This document shows positions 1 to 11,591 of a stretch of 64,000 nucleotides of DNA, one piece after another. This DNA comes from Raffaelea ambrosiae (lineage: Eukaryota > Ascomycota > Sordariomycetes > Ophiostomatales > Ophiostomataceae): the NCBI GenBank assembly GCA_002778195.1, contig PCDI01000004.1, positions 1,062,733-1,126,732 on the forward strand, given 5' to 3'. The number at the start of each line of letters is the position of its first letter. Position 1 is the first letter of the stretch. The translations under genes were made by a program, and so were the position numbers. The notes under the pieces are model-generated. The model was given only the letters and a program-made list of their open reading frames with translations. It was not told the origin of the DNA and did no database searches.

Positions 1-760
1 TTCTCACCCGGAACCAGGCAGAGCAAACGGACCATTGAAAACTTATTTTTGGCTATTTAGCTGTGAGAAAGCAAGCGCTATGCACAAACCCGAAAAAATA
101 CGCCTCAGCCGTACACCGTAAGACTTGCCATAAAGAGCAAGCTGTGCGCCAGTGGTCAGCGGTGAAACGGTCAGTTCTACTTATCGGAGGGACTAGTATC
201 CCATGCCGCGGACTAACAAAGGTCTCACTCGAAAGATGACTATCTGATATTCCTTGCTGGCTGGAGTTGCTGCAACAGATAGATGCTGGTTCTAATAGAC
301 AATATTATATCCCCAAGAATGCACTGGACAAGCCCAACAAAAAGGCAAATATGAGAAAAGAGAAAAGAGAAAAGACAAAACACTCGACACACTCGACACA
401 CTCGAAACACACGTAATGACGACGATATGAAACTAAGACCCCCAAAAAAAAAAAGAATCAGTACAAAATGGCGAGCAAACAAAATAAGAGAGCAAAAAAA
501 AAACACACTTAAAAAAATACAATGTGCCAATTGTGCCACAGAATGACCCTTCCAGTCTGGTTGACTGTGTGGTCGCGTTCTTTTATCTATATTATAACCT
601 GCCCCGTTGTCTGCCCCGTCTGTTTCCCGTTGTTGCCCATGCCTTCCCCTTCCTACAGTTCACGCCCGTTTCACTCCAGTCGCTCCTGGACGGCGTTTCA
701 GTTCGGCTTCATTCGTCTACCCGGTCTCGATTCGACTCGATTCGGTTCGGTTCAATTCGA
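1..760. other. Intergenic / 3' flank
   Basis: No coding region can be supported here. The stretch lies downstream of the minus-strand V-ATPase subunit f gene and probably holds its 3' UTR. It contains A-rich tracts (about 440-515) and a short CTCGACACA-type repeat near 385-410. Small open frames are low-complexity and look like chance. Confidence 0.6.
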
Positions 761-1452
761 TTACTGCAACGCAATAGCTCCTCTCCGATTCTCCCGCAGA
801 TGCAATACGCCTTGCAGGCCGCAGAACACTAAGAAGCCCTGTTGAAAAGAAGAGAAGAGGTTAGCCGGACAATTCCCCAGGGGAAAAGGGGGGCCAAGAG
901 AGTTCCAGAGAAGTCCAGAGAAGCCCAGAGCCGGGTTTGACTGGATCAGAGGGAGGTTACGAACCGCATAGATAATAACGGCAATAAAAATGGTAGCCGC
1001 GACCTCCGGGCCGTTCTCGGGGTCGTTGATCCCGCCGACCATCTCATGGTGGTTGTTCCGGAACAGCAGGCCGAGGATGGAGAGGATGATGATGGCAAAC
1101 GTGGAGATGACGACGCTGTAGAGAAAAAAAAAGAGTTGTGTGTTAGCCGAAGGTCCGTTGTGCATCACCCAGTGCCCCCTAGGTGTCCCCTAAGGGTTGT
1201 TTTTCTCATCGTTCCCGTTCTTCCACATCGCATCTTCCTTCTGTGTGATCGCATCTCCCTTGTTGTGTCTTGTGTGTTGCTGCTTTCCTTCTCTTCTTCA
1301 GTCGGTTGGACTCTATTCTTCTTCTTCTCCTCCTCTAGCCGATTCGCCATCTCTTCTCCATTTCTCCCATCTGCATCTTCCCCCGCCGTCCCCCCCCTGC
1401 CCCAGAAAGCTTACCAGGACCACGCCTGCACCGCGCTCACGACCGGCTTCAT
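761..1452 (-). CDS. V-type ATPase V0 subunit f (YPR170W-B / RNase kappa-like family)
   Basis: Small two-helix subunit of the membrane V0 sector of the vacuolar proton pump. The model has three exons: 1452-1415, 1115-965 and 838-761, giving 88 aa. The start MKPVVSAVQAWS, the central NHHEMVGGINDPENGP stretch and the end FLVFCGLQ match my recollection of the about 85-aa yeast YPR170W-B product. Two hydrophobic helices flank the conserved NDPENGP loop. Exon 1 ends in phase 2 and the next exon supplies the third base of a Cys codon. The second intron has the unusual donor GTTCGT but a good CTAAC branch site and CAG acceptor; only this donor keeps the conserved spacing and phase. Intron 1 is about 300 nt, long for a fungus. 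Family identity is recalled from sequence, not searched; confidence is high because the whole length aligns without gaps. Confidence 0.85.
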
Positions 1453-2669
1453 GATGATCAGAGTGTCGTCGGGTCGCGGACCGGGCACGGAAGAGGGGGC
1501 TGTGTAGGAGGTGGATGAAACGTCCTGGCGATGGAACGTCCGGCTGATGCTGCTGCTGGTGCCGTGCGAGGGACGGTCGCGCAATTCGATGCCCGCAGAG
1601 GTGTTGTTGGGGTCTGCGCGCGTGGATGTGGTGCCGCTGTTGCCGCGGCTTCGAGAGTGGGCGTGGTTGTGGCGAGAAGAAAACGAAGAAGCTGGTGTGT
1701 TGTTGTTTGTGAGTGTCGATCGTCGACGTTGCATGAGTGCGGCACTTCTTTTTTGGGGGGTTGGACGCTCGCAGACGCAAAACACAAGAGCGAGCGAAAG
1801 AGTAAAAGAAGAGCGGGTCAGGGAAAGAGAGAGGCTGATTCGCTGGAGACCAGACCAAACCCAGTGCCAACACAAAGCCGAGGGGAGGGAAAAAAAAAAA
1901 GGCGCTTGAGAAAAAGGGACGAGCTAAGAGCTTCCTCTATGATAAGGCTGGACGGGGGGCAGGAGGCAGGAACAGGTGCCTAATGCTCGTCGTAATTTAG
2001 AGGCCAAACAAGCACGGCAGAGCAAAAACAGGTGGTTTGTTTCGTCTCCAGCTATAGGTGCCTGGATATTGAGGCAGCCATGCGGGAGACGCCGTCTTAG
2101 AAGTGGGGGCGTATGCAGAGCTTGGCGAATCAGGGGGACTGATTTTCTGGAGCTGCGGGTCGGCTGCTAACAAGAGCTTGTGGCCTTACTAACACAGCTG
2201 GAGAGCTTTGTCTTTCTGCTCTCTCTCCATTCGTTGATACTAGCAAATAGCCTTTCTGGTGGTGTCTCAGTCTGCAAAGCCTGTTCTACCCAGGCAACAG
2301 CAACAATAACAAAGTCTCGTGCTCACGAGCGGATGTGCTGACAAGCCTTTTCCCCCGTCACACACGCGTCTTTTTTTTTTCACCCCGTGCAACAAGCCCA
2401 AAAGTTAAAAAGCCAAAAGGCGAGGGAGGCCAAGAACTGCTTCGTGGCTGATTGTGCGTCATTGCACCGGAATATCGCGTTTTTCCATTCCCCCCATCAT
2501 GCCGCATTCTGTCTTGACCTCGGACAGGGCCCCACACATCACGTAATATACAAACCTCGACTTGCTCGACCTCACATGCCGACCGCATATTACTCGCAGT
2601 CGACTTTGGATGCGACAGACGCCGTTTTTTCTCCCCATAAACTTCTATCTCACAAATATCCATGTCGCG
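1453..2669. other. Divergent intergenic region
   Basis: Lies between the start of the minus-strand V-ATPase subunit f gene and the proposed start of the plus-strand DUF202 gene, so it probably carries both promoters. Low-complexity open frames on both strands around 1460-1980 have no recognisable domain. No other gene is seen. Confidence 0.5.
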
Positions 2670-3861
2670 ATGTTCGAGGTGGGTTTCTGTTCCAAACCAT
2701 CCGTCTCTTCTTCTTCCGTGGCAGAGATGGCTCTTACACACAACTGCTAATGCTCTCTCTAGGCATTCCATCCGCATCCCGAAGACCGCCTGCAGCTGCG
2801 TCTGCACCGCGCCAGGTCGGTCATTCTGACCCCAGAAGAGTAAGCTCCACCAAGTCTTGTTCGCCAGCCTGGAATACTCCGGGATGTCCCTGTCCTGTCT
2901 GTCTCTCGGCCACGCATAGTCCGGACTCTCATCTGCGCTGGGACCTCTTCTTTTCTGGTTCCCACGACGGCGTAAGCGGTCTGTGGGCCATCGGATTCAA
3001 AGAGGGCTGTGTGCTTGCAGTGCGTTTTGTGTGTGCTGTGTGCGGTGTGCGGTTTGCTGTATGCTGTATGTGCTGGAGCGCCACGTTCATGCATGTCATG
3101 CAGACTGCGCACATGACCAACCCTTGACATCTGTCAAGCCAAAAAAAGAAAAGGGAAAAAAAGGGGGAAAAAAAAAGACTGCAGCATGCAGGTTGCATGC
3201 TTATTTTCAGACATGTGCATCTGCAACATACAAAACACACAGACGCACACAATACGCATACCGATGCACAGTTCAAACCCCGCATTATGCACATGCAGGA
3301 GACAATGAGAGAGAGAACGAAGATATCTCCTTGGGGATAGCATTCCCCTCCCCCCGAGACAGAAAGACAAGAGAACACATGCGCTGACATTGTTTACCAC
3401 CCACCCACCCTTTTCTTTTTCTTCTCGTTCTTTCCATCAGACTCGTCGAGATCCGCGCCGCCCAGCGCACCTTTGAAGGCGCCTACATGCGCACAGCTCT
3501 CTCGCAGTTTTCCTTTGCCCTGGTCGTCCTCAAGATCTTCTCGTCCGAGTTCTACGGCATCGGCGCGCTGTTTGCCGTCTACGGGGCCGCCGTCATGCTG
3601 GTGGCCATCTACCGGCGGTACGAGGGCAACCGGCAGTTTTTCAGCACCGAAGAAGAAGACAAGGATGAGCGTGGGGCTGCGTCCGACGGCATACCAAGGG
3701 AACAACGGCGCCCGAGCAGCATCTACCGGCGGCCGACGACGGCCACCGTGACGACCAAAAAGTTCCGGACCAGCGGCAACAGCGTGGCCTTGCTGAGCCT
3801 GTTGAGTCTGGCGGCGTACATTGCACTGATTGTGCTGTTGTGGCAGCTCAAGGATGAATGA
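2670..3861 (+). CDS. DUF202 domain membrane protein
   Basis: Predicted small integral membrane protein of the DUF202 family; biochemical function is unknown. Best model: exons 2670-2678, 2763-2839 and 3441-3861, 168 aa. The core runs from ILTPEELVEIRAAQRTFEGA through a membrane segment FYGIGALFAVYGAAVMLVAI, then RRYEGNRQFF, a charged linker and a final hydrophobic helix (about SVALLSLLSLAAYIALIVLL). The second junction joins GA to A to make the Glu of TPEE. Its 601-nt intron ends in a long pyrimidine tract and TTCCATCAG. The first exon (only Met-Phe-Glu) is inferred from phase and a GTGGGT donor followed by GCTAATG and CTCTCTAG; it is the weakest part and another upstream exon could replace it. 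A poly-acidic patch (EEEDKDE) lies between the helices. Confidence 0.7.
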
Positions 3862-6753
3862 AACGAAACCAAAATTTGAAAAATGACACCCCCAAAATTA
3901 CGTTTACGTTTACGAATTCCTTGTGTTTTCTGTTCTTTGAGTGCCATCCGGAAAGATGTGACGGTTTGCCCATGCACAGGGACCATGTTTTTGCGGAAAG
4001 ACTTGGGATACATTCTTTGTCTCGGAAAAAGCGTCACGTATGATTCATGATATAATATATGTGTATTTCTACGCACACCGATACCACACAACCAAAAAAA
4101 GTGCGGCAACTTGCAGAATGTGCCATCTCAAGCACGGGGTGCGTTTATGCCTACTTGGTTTGGAAGCAGAATATCCGAGAAGAAAGCGCGGGGGGGGGGG
4201 ATTCACTTTTTATTGCGTCCATCTTGCGTCCTTCCTCCAATTTGGGTCTGGGGTCACTCGGGACCTGTCTTCTGTACTGGGTGTGATAAGTCAGGACATA
4301 GCAGGACAGCCTCCCGTGAAGGGTGTGCGTTTCTTCTATGGCGTTGATTCTTACCGACAGACATCACCCTCGTCGTCTTCATCCAGGAATACGAGATATC
4401 AAGGAGGGAAGTTGCATGCGGCGGCGGGGGGGGAACCGAGGAAAGGGTGGGAGAGGATCAAGGAAGGAGGATTGAGGTTGCAAGGGTGTCGGCTGGGTCT
4501 GGAGGACGAAGAGTCGGGACCAGGTCACAATCACTCACTCACCCACATACACACGCACACACCTGCGCATACACCTCGGAGACGCACGCACATTCACTCA
4601 CACACACCAACACCCACACACGCGCACGTACACAGTCGCTCACTCACTCACTCACATCCTGGTCCAAGGCCATGGCGACCGTTCCTCTTTCTTTTTTTGG
4701 CCTTTCTTTATTGTCTGCCGTTGCAGTGCAGGATGGGAGGGGGGGAGCACACACCTTGCATGGCTCTTGGGGACTCCTTTTTTCTCATGTTCTGCTTCTG
4801 AATGGTTAACCTTTTTCTTTGCCATGCCGTCTTCAAGATCCAGGCCCCCAACATGCATAGTGATAGCATCCATGTAGGAGGGGGGAAACGGTGGCCCTGT
4901 CTAAGCGAAAATATAAGAATAGAGTCAAGAAAAAAAAACCGAAGCAGGGATTCGGTGGTTCTCCCTCGTGGGATTTCCTGCATGAAAACTGTGAAGAACA
5001 CACGTTTGTTCGTATTTTCTTTATCTCCTTCAGGAGTGCAGTTATGCGAGACTTTACGAAAACAAGAAGGGGAAAAAAGGGAATAGAAAAAAGACAGGAT
5101 AGAAAGAGAAAGAGAGGTGGGGTTAGAAAAAGAAAAGTATTTAAAATGCAAATGCTATCCATAACCCGATCCCAGAAAAGCACACTGATGGGGTTTTTTT
5201 TTTTGTTTTACCATCCTTCTCATTCGACCTTCCCAATTTCGTTTCTCATGTTCACACACTCCGTTCCCGTCTCACTCTTTCTTTCTTCGTCTGTATATCA
5301 GGACTCTATCCCCCAGAGGAGTCGAGACTCAGCACTGCCACTGACCCGAAACAAGATCAGAAAGAAAAGAAAAAAAAAGACATAAAAAGCAACAGGACCG
5401 AATACAGGACGCAGTTGGCCATGCAAATATCCAATGCAAAGATAAATCAAAGAAAGCACAAGCAGATGAAAGGAAAAAAAAAAGAAGAAAAAAAAGGTAA
5501 CCCAGCATTCGAAATAACCCAAACAACCAACAGTTTTGTTTTTAGAAGAAAAAGCAGGCAAAGCAAAACAAGACAAAAACACCAAATGAAAGAGGAACCA
5601 TATGCCTCTTTTTTTCCCCTTGATCGCATAGCCTGTCCATGCGCCATAGTCGATGAATGTCTGTGTATCCGTTTCCCAATTGCAACGCTCACAGACTCCA
5701 TTGTTTCGCCAGCCCGCCCTTCTTCTTCTCTCTTGGAGCCGATCCCGCCGTGTGTTGCGCGTGTGCCGTCCGTAAGGCGGAATCACGTTATAATCGCCAC
5801 CCATTATGGACCGTCTTGCCGTCTCCCTTGCCTTGCCTTGCCGTGCCGTTGTGCCGCAGGTCGTCCTTGTTAGTGCCATAATCCCGAAAATTGAAAAACC
5901 CCCCAGAACCCCCCAAGAAGTCCCCCAAAGACATAGCCCGTTCCTGTCCCAATGAAACGTTTGACCCTCTATCCCCAGTTTTCAAGGCTTTCCTCGGTTG
6001 GGCTGTCCCGTGCATTCCGTTCCCCCCAGAAAAGGTTGCTTTTCTCCCGTCCCCGTGTTCGCGATGTGGTGGTACGCCCATCCCCAGTCGGATGCCGTGC
6101 CGTGCCATCCCGCTCCCACTCTTTTCTAGCCGCATTCGCTCTCTCGCAAATCACAGTTCGGGCCATTGACGTGTCGCTGAAAATGCGAGACAACCTTGTC
6201 TCGCAAAAAGAACCGGACGAGTGCTGCCGCTACCCATGGCTTTCGTGAATATAATGGCGGCATTTTTCCACCAGACTGTGTGTGTTGTTCGGGGTTTCTC
6301 CCCCTCTTTCAGTCAATCAAAACCGAAATGGACACAAAAATACAGCCTAGACTGCCGTTTGGTAGTCACAGGGACGACTCCTGGGTCGTTCATCCTGAAA
6401 AGGGGCGCCATTCTGAAGTCGCGGTATGCTCGTCTGCCGGGGTTTTTTAATGGCCAAACCCACCATCTGCCGTTATAAATACAGAATTCAAAGATCTGTT
6501 CGCGTGGGCGACGTTGCTCTAAGTCGAGAGAGAGAGATAGGGGGGAAAGCGGCTCCGTTTTGATTATTCTTGTCCCTGTTTTTCTGCTTTCCTTTGCCGG
6601 GGGGGGTGAAGGGGTGTGGCACGCGGGAGCCATGTCTGGTCTCTTTTGATGTCTTCTTTATTCGGACCACACACGGTTTCAACACGGATGACGACGGCAC
6701 TGGCTCCCGTCCATGAAGCGGCTGGCGGTCTGCTCCAAGCGCAACTCATCAAA
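3862..6753. other. Convergent intergenic region, 2.9 kb
   Basis: Lies between the 3' ends of the DUF202 gene and the minus-strand Zn2Cys6 gene, so it should hold two 3' UTRs. It contains the CA/TCAC-rich tract at about 4528-4660, several A-rich tracts (4928-5500) and a TATA-like TTATAAAT near 6473. Open frames on both strands are short and compositionally biased; none has a recognisable domain. Confidence 0.5.
4528..4660. repeat. CA/TCAC-rich low-complexity tract
   Basis: Imperfect CACA and TCAC runs interspersed with longer variants. It is simple-sequence DNA between convergent genes and probably non-coding; a chance open frame runs through it. Confidence 0.7.
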
Positions 6754-8356
6754 CTAACGTCCGGAGTAGTACATGCTAGACGATGCCGGGTGTGCGTCTG
6801 CAGGCGTGGTCGCGTGGTCGCCCCATCCGACATAGGCATCGCTCCCGTCACCGGGTTTGCCGTACGTGTACTGCTGCCAGCTGCCGTACGCCTGCGCACC
6901 CGTGGCGCCAGCAGAGAGCGAGACGTGGTGATCGAGCGTGGTGCCCGAAATGCTGTCAACGCCGGGAATGGTGGTAGACGCGATCTGGGACTGGTACATG
7001 TCTGTCATTGAGCCGGACTTGCGGTCGTATGAACGGTTAGGCTGGCCGCTCGTCATCTGAGCAATGGATGGATACTGTGCGTGGTGGCCGCTCATGCTGT
7101 CTGCAGCGAAGGTGAGTGACCTCGGAGGCGGCGGCGGGTACGACCACCCCATGTCCTCGCGCGGAATAGAATCGGCATGCGGCGCCCATGTGGCAGACGG
7201 CGGAGGGGCGTGCGGCGTGTAGGGCGAGAAAGCTGGGGTAATGGGCGACTCCTGAGGATAGGATCGCCAGGTGGCGTTCAATTCACTCGGTTTTGAGACG
7301 CCAGGGCTGGCTTCGGCAGACATCCAGTTCGTCATTCCTCCATGGCTGTACTCGAACGATCGTCCAGAACCGCTCGAAGTCACTACAGTTTCAAGAAGAA
7401 AAGAAGAGCTTCTTAGTGTTGCTGCGCTTGGCATGGACGGAATCGGTACAACAACTTACTCTTGGGGTCGGGCGAGTACGCCTCTGCTCCGGGTGGTTTC
7501 ATGGACGGTGGCGCCATTGTCTGAATCGAAGGCATGGTCAGCTGTTGGGAGTCCTTCTGGGGGTCCTTTTGAGAGTCTTGCTGGGGTCGGCCGCGGATGT
7601 CGGGCAGTGGCAGGCTATGGAGACGGTTCGACAGGGAGGGGACCATCTTGGGCAGCGGCAGTGGTGGTGGTGGTGGTGGTGGTGGTGGTAGTCCTACCGA
7701 AGCTCGAGACGCAGAGTTCTTTCTGGCGTCTGTTGGAGGCTGCTGATCAACCGGATAAAAGCTGCACTCTTTCTTGAGACGGATGCAGTTGACACATCTT
7801 CCTTGGACATCTGCGGGCGAAGGAATACAGCGGATCTTTCGACGACGACAGTGACCTACAGAAAAAAAAAAAAAGAGGAACGAAGACATTCCAAGTTAGG
7901 GACACGCAACGCAAAACGAGGCCGGTTTCTTTCTTTCTTTTTTCTCCTGTTTTTTTTTTCTCCTCCTCCTCTCTTTCCCTCTGTTTTTCTCTGTTCTCAC
8001 CAAACCATCAAAAGTCATCAAACACACGTACCACAAGCAACGGAAGTCCGGTGGTATCCAAGTTTGTTTCGTCGCTTTTCTGCCGCAAGTCCGAGGGCGT
8101 GTTCCTGCTGGGCAGCAAGGTGAGACTGTGACATCTGTTCGGGCGACCCTGAATCGGGTGTGGACATGGCTCGGTGCATCTTCATATCCATGCTGCCCTT
8201 GGACAAAGAGCCGTGGCGTTCCTTGGGCGACATGTGCGGATCCTGGCCGAGTCCGCTGGAGGGCGCGACGCTGGAGTAGTCTGCCGGCAGGTACCCAGAC
8301 GGCGGAAGGGCTGCTATGTCGCCGTTCGGGGGCGGCGGCGGATACTGATAGGACAT
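6754..8356 (-). CDS. Zn(II)2Cys6 transcription factor
   Basis: Fungal-type DNA-binding regulator expected in the nucleus. Three exons: 8356-8032, 7855-7460 and 7382-6754, 449 aa. The zinc cluster has the pattern CX2CX6CX10CX2CX6C with cysteines at residues 108, 111, 118, 129, 132 and 139, followed by a basic/hydrophobic linker. Intron 1 (donor GTACGT, acceptor CTGTAG) cuts inside the cluster, between the first and second Cys. Intron 2 is GTAAGT to TGTAG. The N-terminal 100 residues start MSYQYPPPPP. A polyproline run follows the finger, encoded by a GGT repeat read on the other strand. The C-terminal third is rich in Ser, Pro, Tyr and Gly. I see no fungal-specific transcription factor domain. 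An in-frame upstream Met at 8530 would add 58 aa; I prefer 8356 because the conserved-looking MSYQYPPPP start follows. Targets are unknown. Confidence 0.85.
7662..7690 (+). repeat. GGT trinucleotide repeat encoding polyproline on the minus strand
   Basis: A near-perfect (GGT)n run inside exon 2 of the Zn2Cys6 gene; read on the minus strand it encodes about nine prolines. It is a candidate length-variable coding microsatellite. Confidence 0.85.
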
Positions 8357-8608
8357 TATATCGGTCATCTGTTCTGTCGATTCAAGTGGATGCGCAGCAG
8401 TTGTGCCGGGCCCCCAGATGTCCAGTTTTGATTGGAAGGGCGGAGGGGCTACGACTGCCATGAACAGACTGTAGCTGTCAGCGACGGCTTGCTCTGGAGA
8501 GAGAAAGGCAGCGCGATGGCCGGAAACCAATGCAGTAAAATGATTGTCCTGGGCAGAAGAAGGAGAGTGCAGGCGACTAAGATCAAAGGAGGGTGAAGTT
8601 CAAGCCTT

Positions 8609-8716
8609 GAAAAGAAGAACAAGAACAACAAGAAGAACGAGAAGACGAAGAGGAAGAGGACGAAGATGAAGAAGAAGACGAAGAAGAAGACGAAGAAGAA
8701 AAAGAAGACGAAGAAT
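8609..8716 (+). repeat. Purine-only GAA/GAC tract upstream of the Zn2Cys6 gene
   Basis: About 100 bases of GAAGAAGAC-type repeats, almost entirely purine plus C on the + strand, lie 250-360 bases upstream of the proposed start codon of the minus-strand transcription factor. This may be promoter or 5' UTR; the mirrored open frame is a string of Phe, Leu and Val and not credible as protein. Confidence 0.7.
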
Positions 8717-8873
8717 GGAAGAATCGAAAGAATTAAGTTGAGGGAGAACAACAAAGGTGGAAGTGTTCGAGAAATATACTCGAACAGGAGGAAGAAAGAA
8801 ATGGAGCTGATGTGATGTGACAAGGGTCGGAGGAGGGTTTAAAAAAAAAGAAACAAGGAGAAAGGGGATGGGG

Positions 8874-8962
8874 GGGGGGGGCGTGTGCGTGCTTGGGTGT
8901 GTGTGTGCTTGGGAGTGTGCGTGCTTGGGAGTGTGTGTGCTTGGGAGTGTGTGTGTGTGTTG
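8874..8962 (+). repeat. GTGTGCTTGGGAGT minisatellite
   Basis: Several imperfect copies of a unit of about 20 bases (GTGTGTGCTTGGGAGTGT) follow a poly-G run and end in a GT dinucleotide tail. The tract is non-coding. Confidence 0.75.
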
Positions 8963-10249
8963 TTGATGGCTATGGCTTTCAGTAATATAGCTCCAGCCTA
9001 TTTTCTATCAATAGGAGGTGTGGCTTTATGCTGATGAGCTGTTTGTAACAAAAATGGACTTATAGCATAGTGCTTGGGTGCCAGAAGCAGGATAGCCAGC
9101 CCCCTTCGTTCTTCTTCCGGTGGCGGACAGCGCTCAGTATCAACCAAGAAGCGTCGAGGCCCCGGCAACCACTCAAGTGAGAGAACAAGCGTTCAGAGTG
9201 TGGGGAACAGAGAGCACAGGAGGATGAGAACAAAAGGTGTGGAGCTATACTTGAGGAACCAGACAAGACGAGAGGGAGAGAGGTCGGTGAGAACCGAAGA
9301 AAGGCAGCAGCAAGGAGCAAGAGAGGATTAATAGCAGCAATAATATCGGGGCAGGGCGCAGGGAGGGCGTGGTCCAGCCAATGAAAGGAAAACAGATGGA
9401 AGAGGAAGAGGACGGAGAAAAAAAAAAAAAAAGAAAGAAAAAAAAAAAGAGGAAAACTATACCAGAAGAAGAACACCCGGCACCGAGAGAGTCGTGCGCG
9501 AGAGGGCGATGGAGCGAGAGAGCGAGAGAGCGAGAGAGACTGCCAAAAAAAAACAAAAAAAAAGTTTAAGAGCTCGATGCTGGTCCAGTGGCAGCGGCCA
9601 CCAAATGGAACGGTGCTAGCTTGTACCAGGCAGGGTGGCAAACAGAGACGAGGATGATGACTGGCAGGACGTCTTATTGAAAGCTGCCAGTTCCGGTCCG
9701 ACCTGGAGACGGCAGATGTGCTGCTGCTGGCCAGGGAGGGGTGTGAGAGCGCGCGTATGCGTGTGAGCTCGCCTGCGGGAGCAGTTGTGGGCGGGCGGGA
9801 AGACGATGCGAGTAACGGGGGCGGGTTCTCTGGCGCTGTCGGAACCACGGGCAGACTGAAGCTAAGTCAGGTCGAGCCGCTCGTGGGGCACAAACGGAAC
9901 TGCGGTTGCTGTTTTCGCTCGGCTAGGCGGCTCTGGTCTTTCTCTTTTCGGCAGAACCACGAACCACAGGACACGCTTGGGGAAGACGGGTCGATCAGGG
10001 ACAGACGAGCGGTCGACCACGGAAGGAGGCGAACGATACGAAGATACGATACAGAGGAGAGGGGTGTAAGAGAAAACAAGGAGAAGAACGCAAGGAGAAG
10101 AACACAAGGAGAAGATATAGAGAGAAAGATTCCAAAAAAAAAAAGAAAGAGCCAGAAGAGCAGACGGCCCGAGCAATGGCGCCGGCAAGGACGAAGAGGG
10201 AGCAGCAACAAGGAGACGAGACAAGCCCCCCGAGATCGTCTCGATCTGT

Positions 10250-10305
10250 GTGTGCTGTGTATGCGGTGTCTGCGGTGTCTGCGGTTTCTGCGGTTTCTGC
10301 TTTGG
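10250..10305 (+). repeat. GCGGTGTCT tandem repeat
   Basis: Short tandem copies of TGCGGTGTC / TGCGGTTTC. The period is nine bases, so the open frame stays open and gives an Ala-Val-Ser repeat, but there is no other coding signal. Confidence 0.7.
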
Positions 10306-10651
10306 GATCTAGCTCAAGAGCGGTCGGGACAACCAGGCTGCATGAGGTGCCACGTTGGGGTGGTATATATGTGCGGCGTGTCGAACAGCGTGGTGCGCTG
10401 TTGGCGGGTGTTGTTGGATGGCAGGCGGTTCGCTCCCCCAGTTATTTTCTATTCTGGACAGTGTACCTGATCTGCTTCTTCTTCTTCTGCGGCATGCATG
10501 TACGAGTACACGGCAGAAGCAGGGGAGGGCACGGTCGGACTGCGGTGTGGTTGTCCAGTCCTTCAAAGTTTGGTACAGTTGCTGTCTTGGGTATCCAAGG
10601 GACACGACGCTCCGAGCAGCCAGGATCGCAAGCTGACGGATCGTGCTGCTG

Positions 10652-10742
10652 GGCGGCTGCTGGGCGGCTGCTGGGTGGCTGCGAGCACTGCGCGTACTGC
10701 TGCTGATGCTGCTGATGCTGCTGATGCTGCTGATGCTGCTGC
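10652..10742 (+). repeat. CTG-rich tandem repeats (GCTGGGCGGCT and TGCTGCTGA units)
   Basis: Two adjacent repeat blocks: three copies of an 11-base GCTGGGCGGCT-like unit, then about five copies of a nine-base TGCTGCTGA unit. Simple-sequence DNA with no supported gene. Confidence 0.75.
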
Positions 10743-11118
10743 ACAACGCAGAGCACACGGACGTTCCACGTCCCAGGACGGGGCAGGGCCGTTGGGCTCG
10801 GGTCTCGTGAGGTTGAGGCTTTTCCCAGCCCAGACGTTGGGGACAGCAGGGCCCTGGTCAAACAAGGCGGTGACGGTTTGCTGGTTCAGTGCCGGCGGAA
10901 GGATCTAGCGAGGGATGGCTGGGGCGGATGGGCAGCAAAAGAGAGATCAGGTAAGGAAGAAACGCATCAGATCAGTTACGGGTTTCGACAATGGGAAGAC
11001 GATGTGGTGTTGTTGCATGTGAAGGAGAGGGATGCCCTGCTTCGGGTTTGGCGAGCTGGGGTATGGCAAGAGTAGGGAGAGCTAGCAGAGGAAGACGAGG
11101 AGTGGTCAGCAGGAGGAG

Positions 11119-11591
11119 AAGCAGGGGCGGGAGAGTTCTTCAAGGGTATATAAGTCGGCTAGTGTGCGACCTGAGAACTAAGGTTTCGTGGGAGAGGAAA
11201 GGCGCCGAACAAGTGGGAGGAGAGGACGAGGAGGAAGCAGGGGAGGCAGGCCAGGGGGGGAGAACGAAAGAAGAAGAAGCACGGTGGTACTGGTCGAGGC
11301 AGAAGCACTGGTCGAGTTGCAGGGCACAATGAGACTTGGGGTAGGCAGGTCGGGNAAGCAGGGGCGGGAGAGTTCTTCAAGGGTATATAAGTCGGCTAGT
11401 GTGCGACCTGAGAACTAAGGTTTCGTGGGAGAGGAAAGGCGCCGAACAAGGGGGGGGGGCGGTTGAAGATGGAGAAGGGTGTGGCGTGCAGGGGAAGAGA
11501 ACGAAAGAAGAAGAAGCACGGTGGTACTGGTCGAGGCAGAAGCACTGGTCGAGTTGCAGGGCACAATGAGACTTGGGGTAGGCAGGTCGGG
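11119..11591 (+). repeat. 237-bp direct duplication around an N
   Basis: Bases 11119-11213 recur at 11356-11450 and bases 11260-11354 recur at 11497-11591, both offset by exactly 237. The 46-base middles (11214-11259 and 11451-11496) have equal length but differ strongly and contain long G runs. The single N at 11355 sits exactly at the junction. Each copy carries a TATATAAG element (11147-11154 and 11384-11391). The layout suits an unmerged contig overlap with error-prone sequence near a poly-G run; a true tandem duplication is the alternative. Confidence 0.9.

Larger units (their letters stand above)
8963..11118. other. Gene-poor tract, left part
   Basis: No protein-coding gene can be supported. 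The DNA is purine/pyrimidine biased with A-runs (about 9418-9450, 9545-9563, 10134-10145), GAGCGAGAGAGCGAGAGA repeats near 9512-9540 and CTG-type repeats near 10650-10742. Open frames here translate to low-complexity Phe/Leu/Ser or Glu/Lys/Arg strings. Confidence 0.5.

Noticed and set aside
8528..8530. Earlier start codon for the Zn2Cys6 gene
   Set aside because: It would add 58 residues of uncharacteristic sequence; the MSYQYPPPP start at 8356 looks more like a fungal regulator start. It is not excluded.
8874..8962. CRISPR-like spaced repeats
   Set aside because: The units are contiguous and imperfect without unique spacers, and the genome is fungal; it is a minisatellite.
9060..9848. 262-codon open frame on the minus strand in the gene-poor tract
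   Set aside because: It is a string of Phe, Ser, Leu and Pro from purine-rich repeats, overlaps open frames on the other strand and has no conserved block or splice logic.
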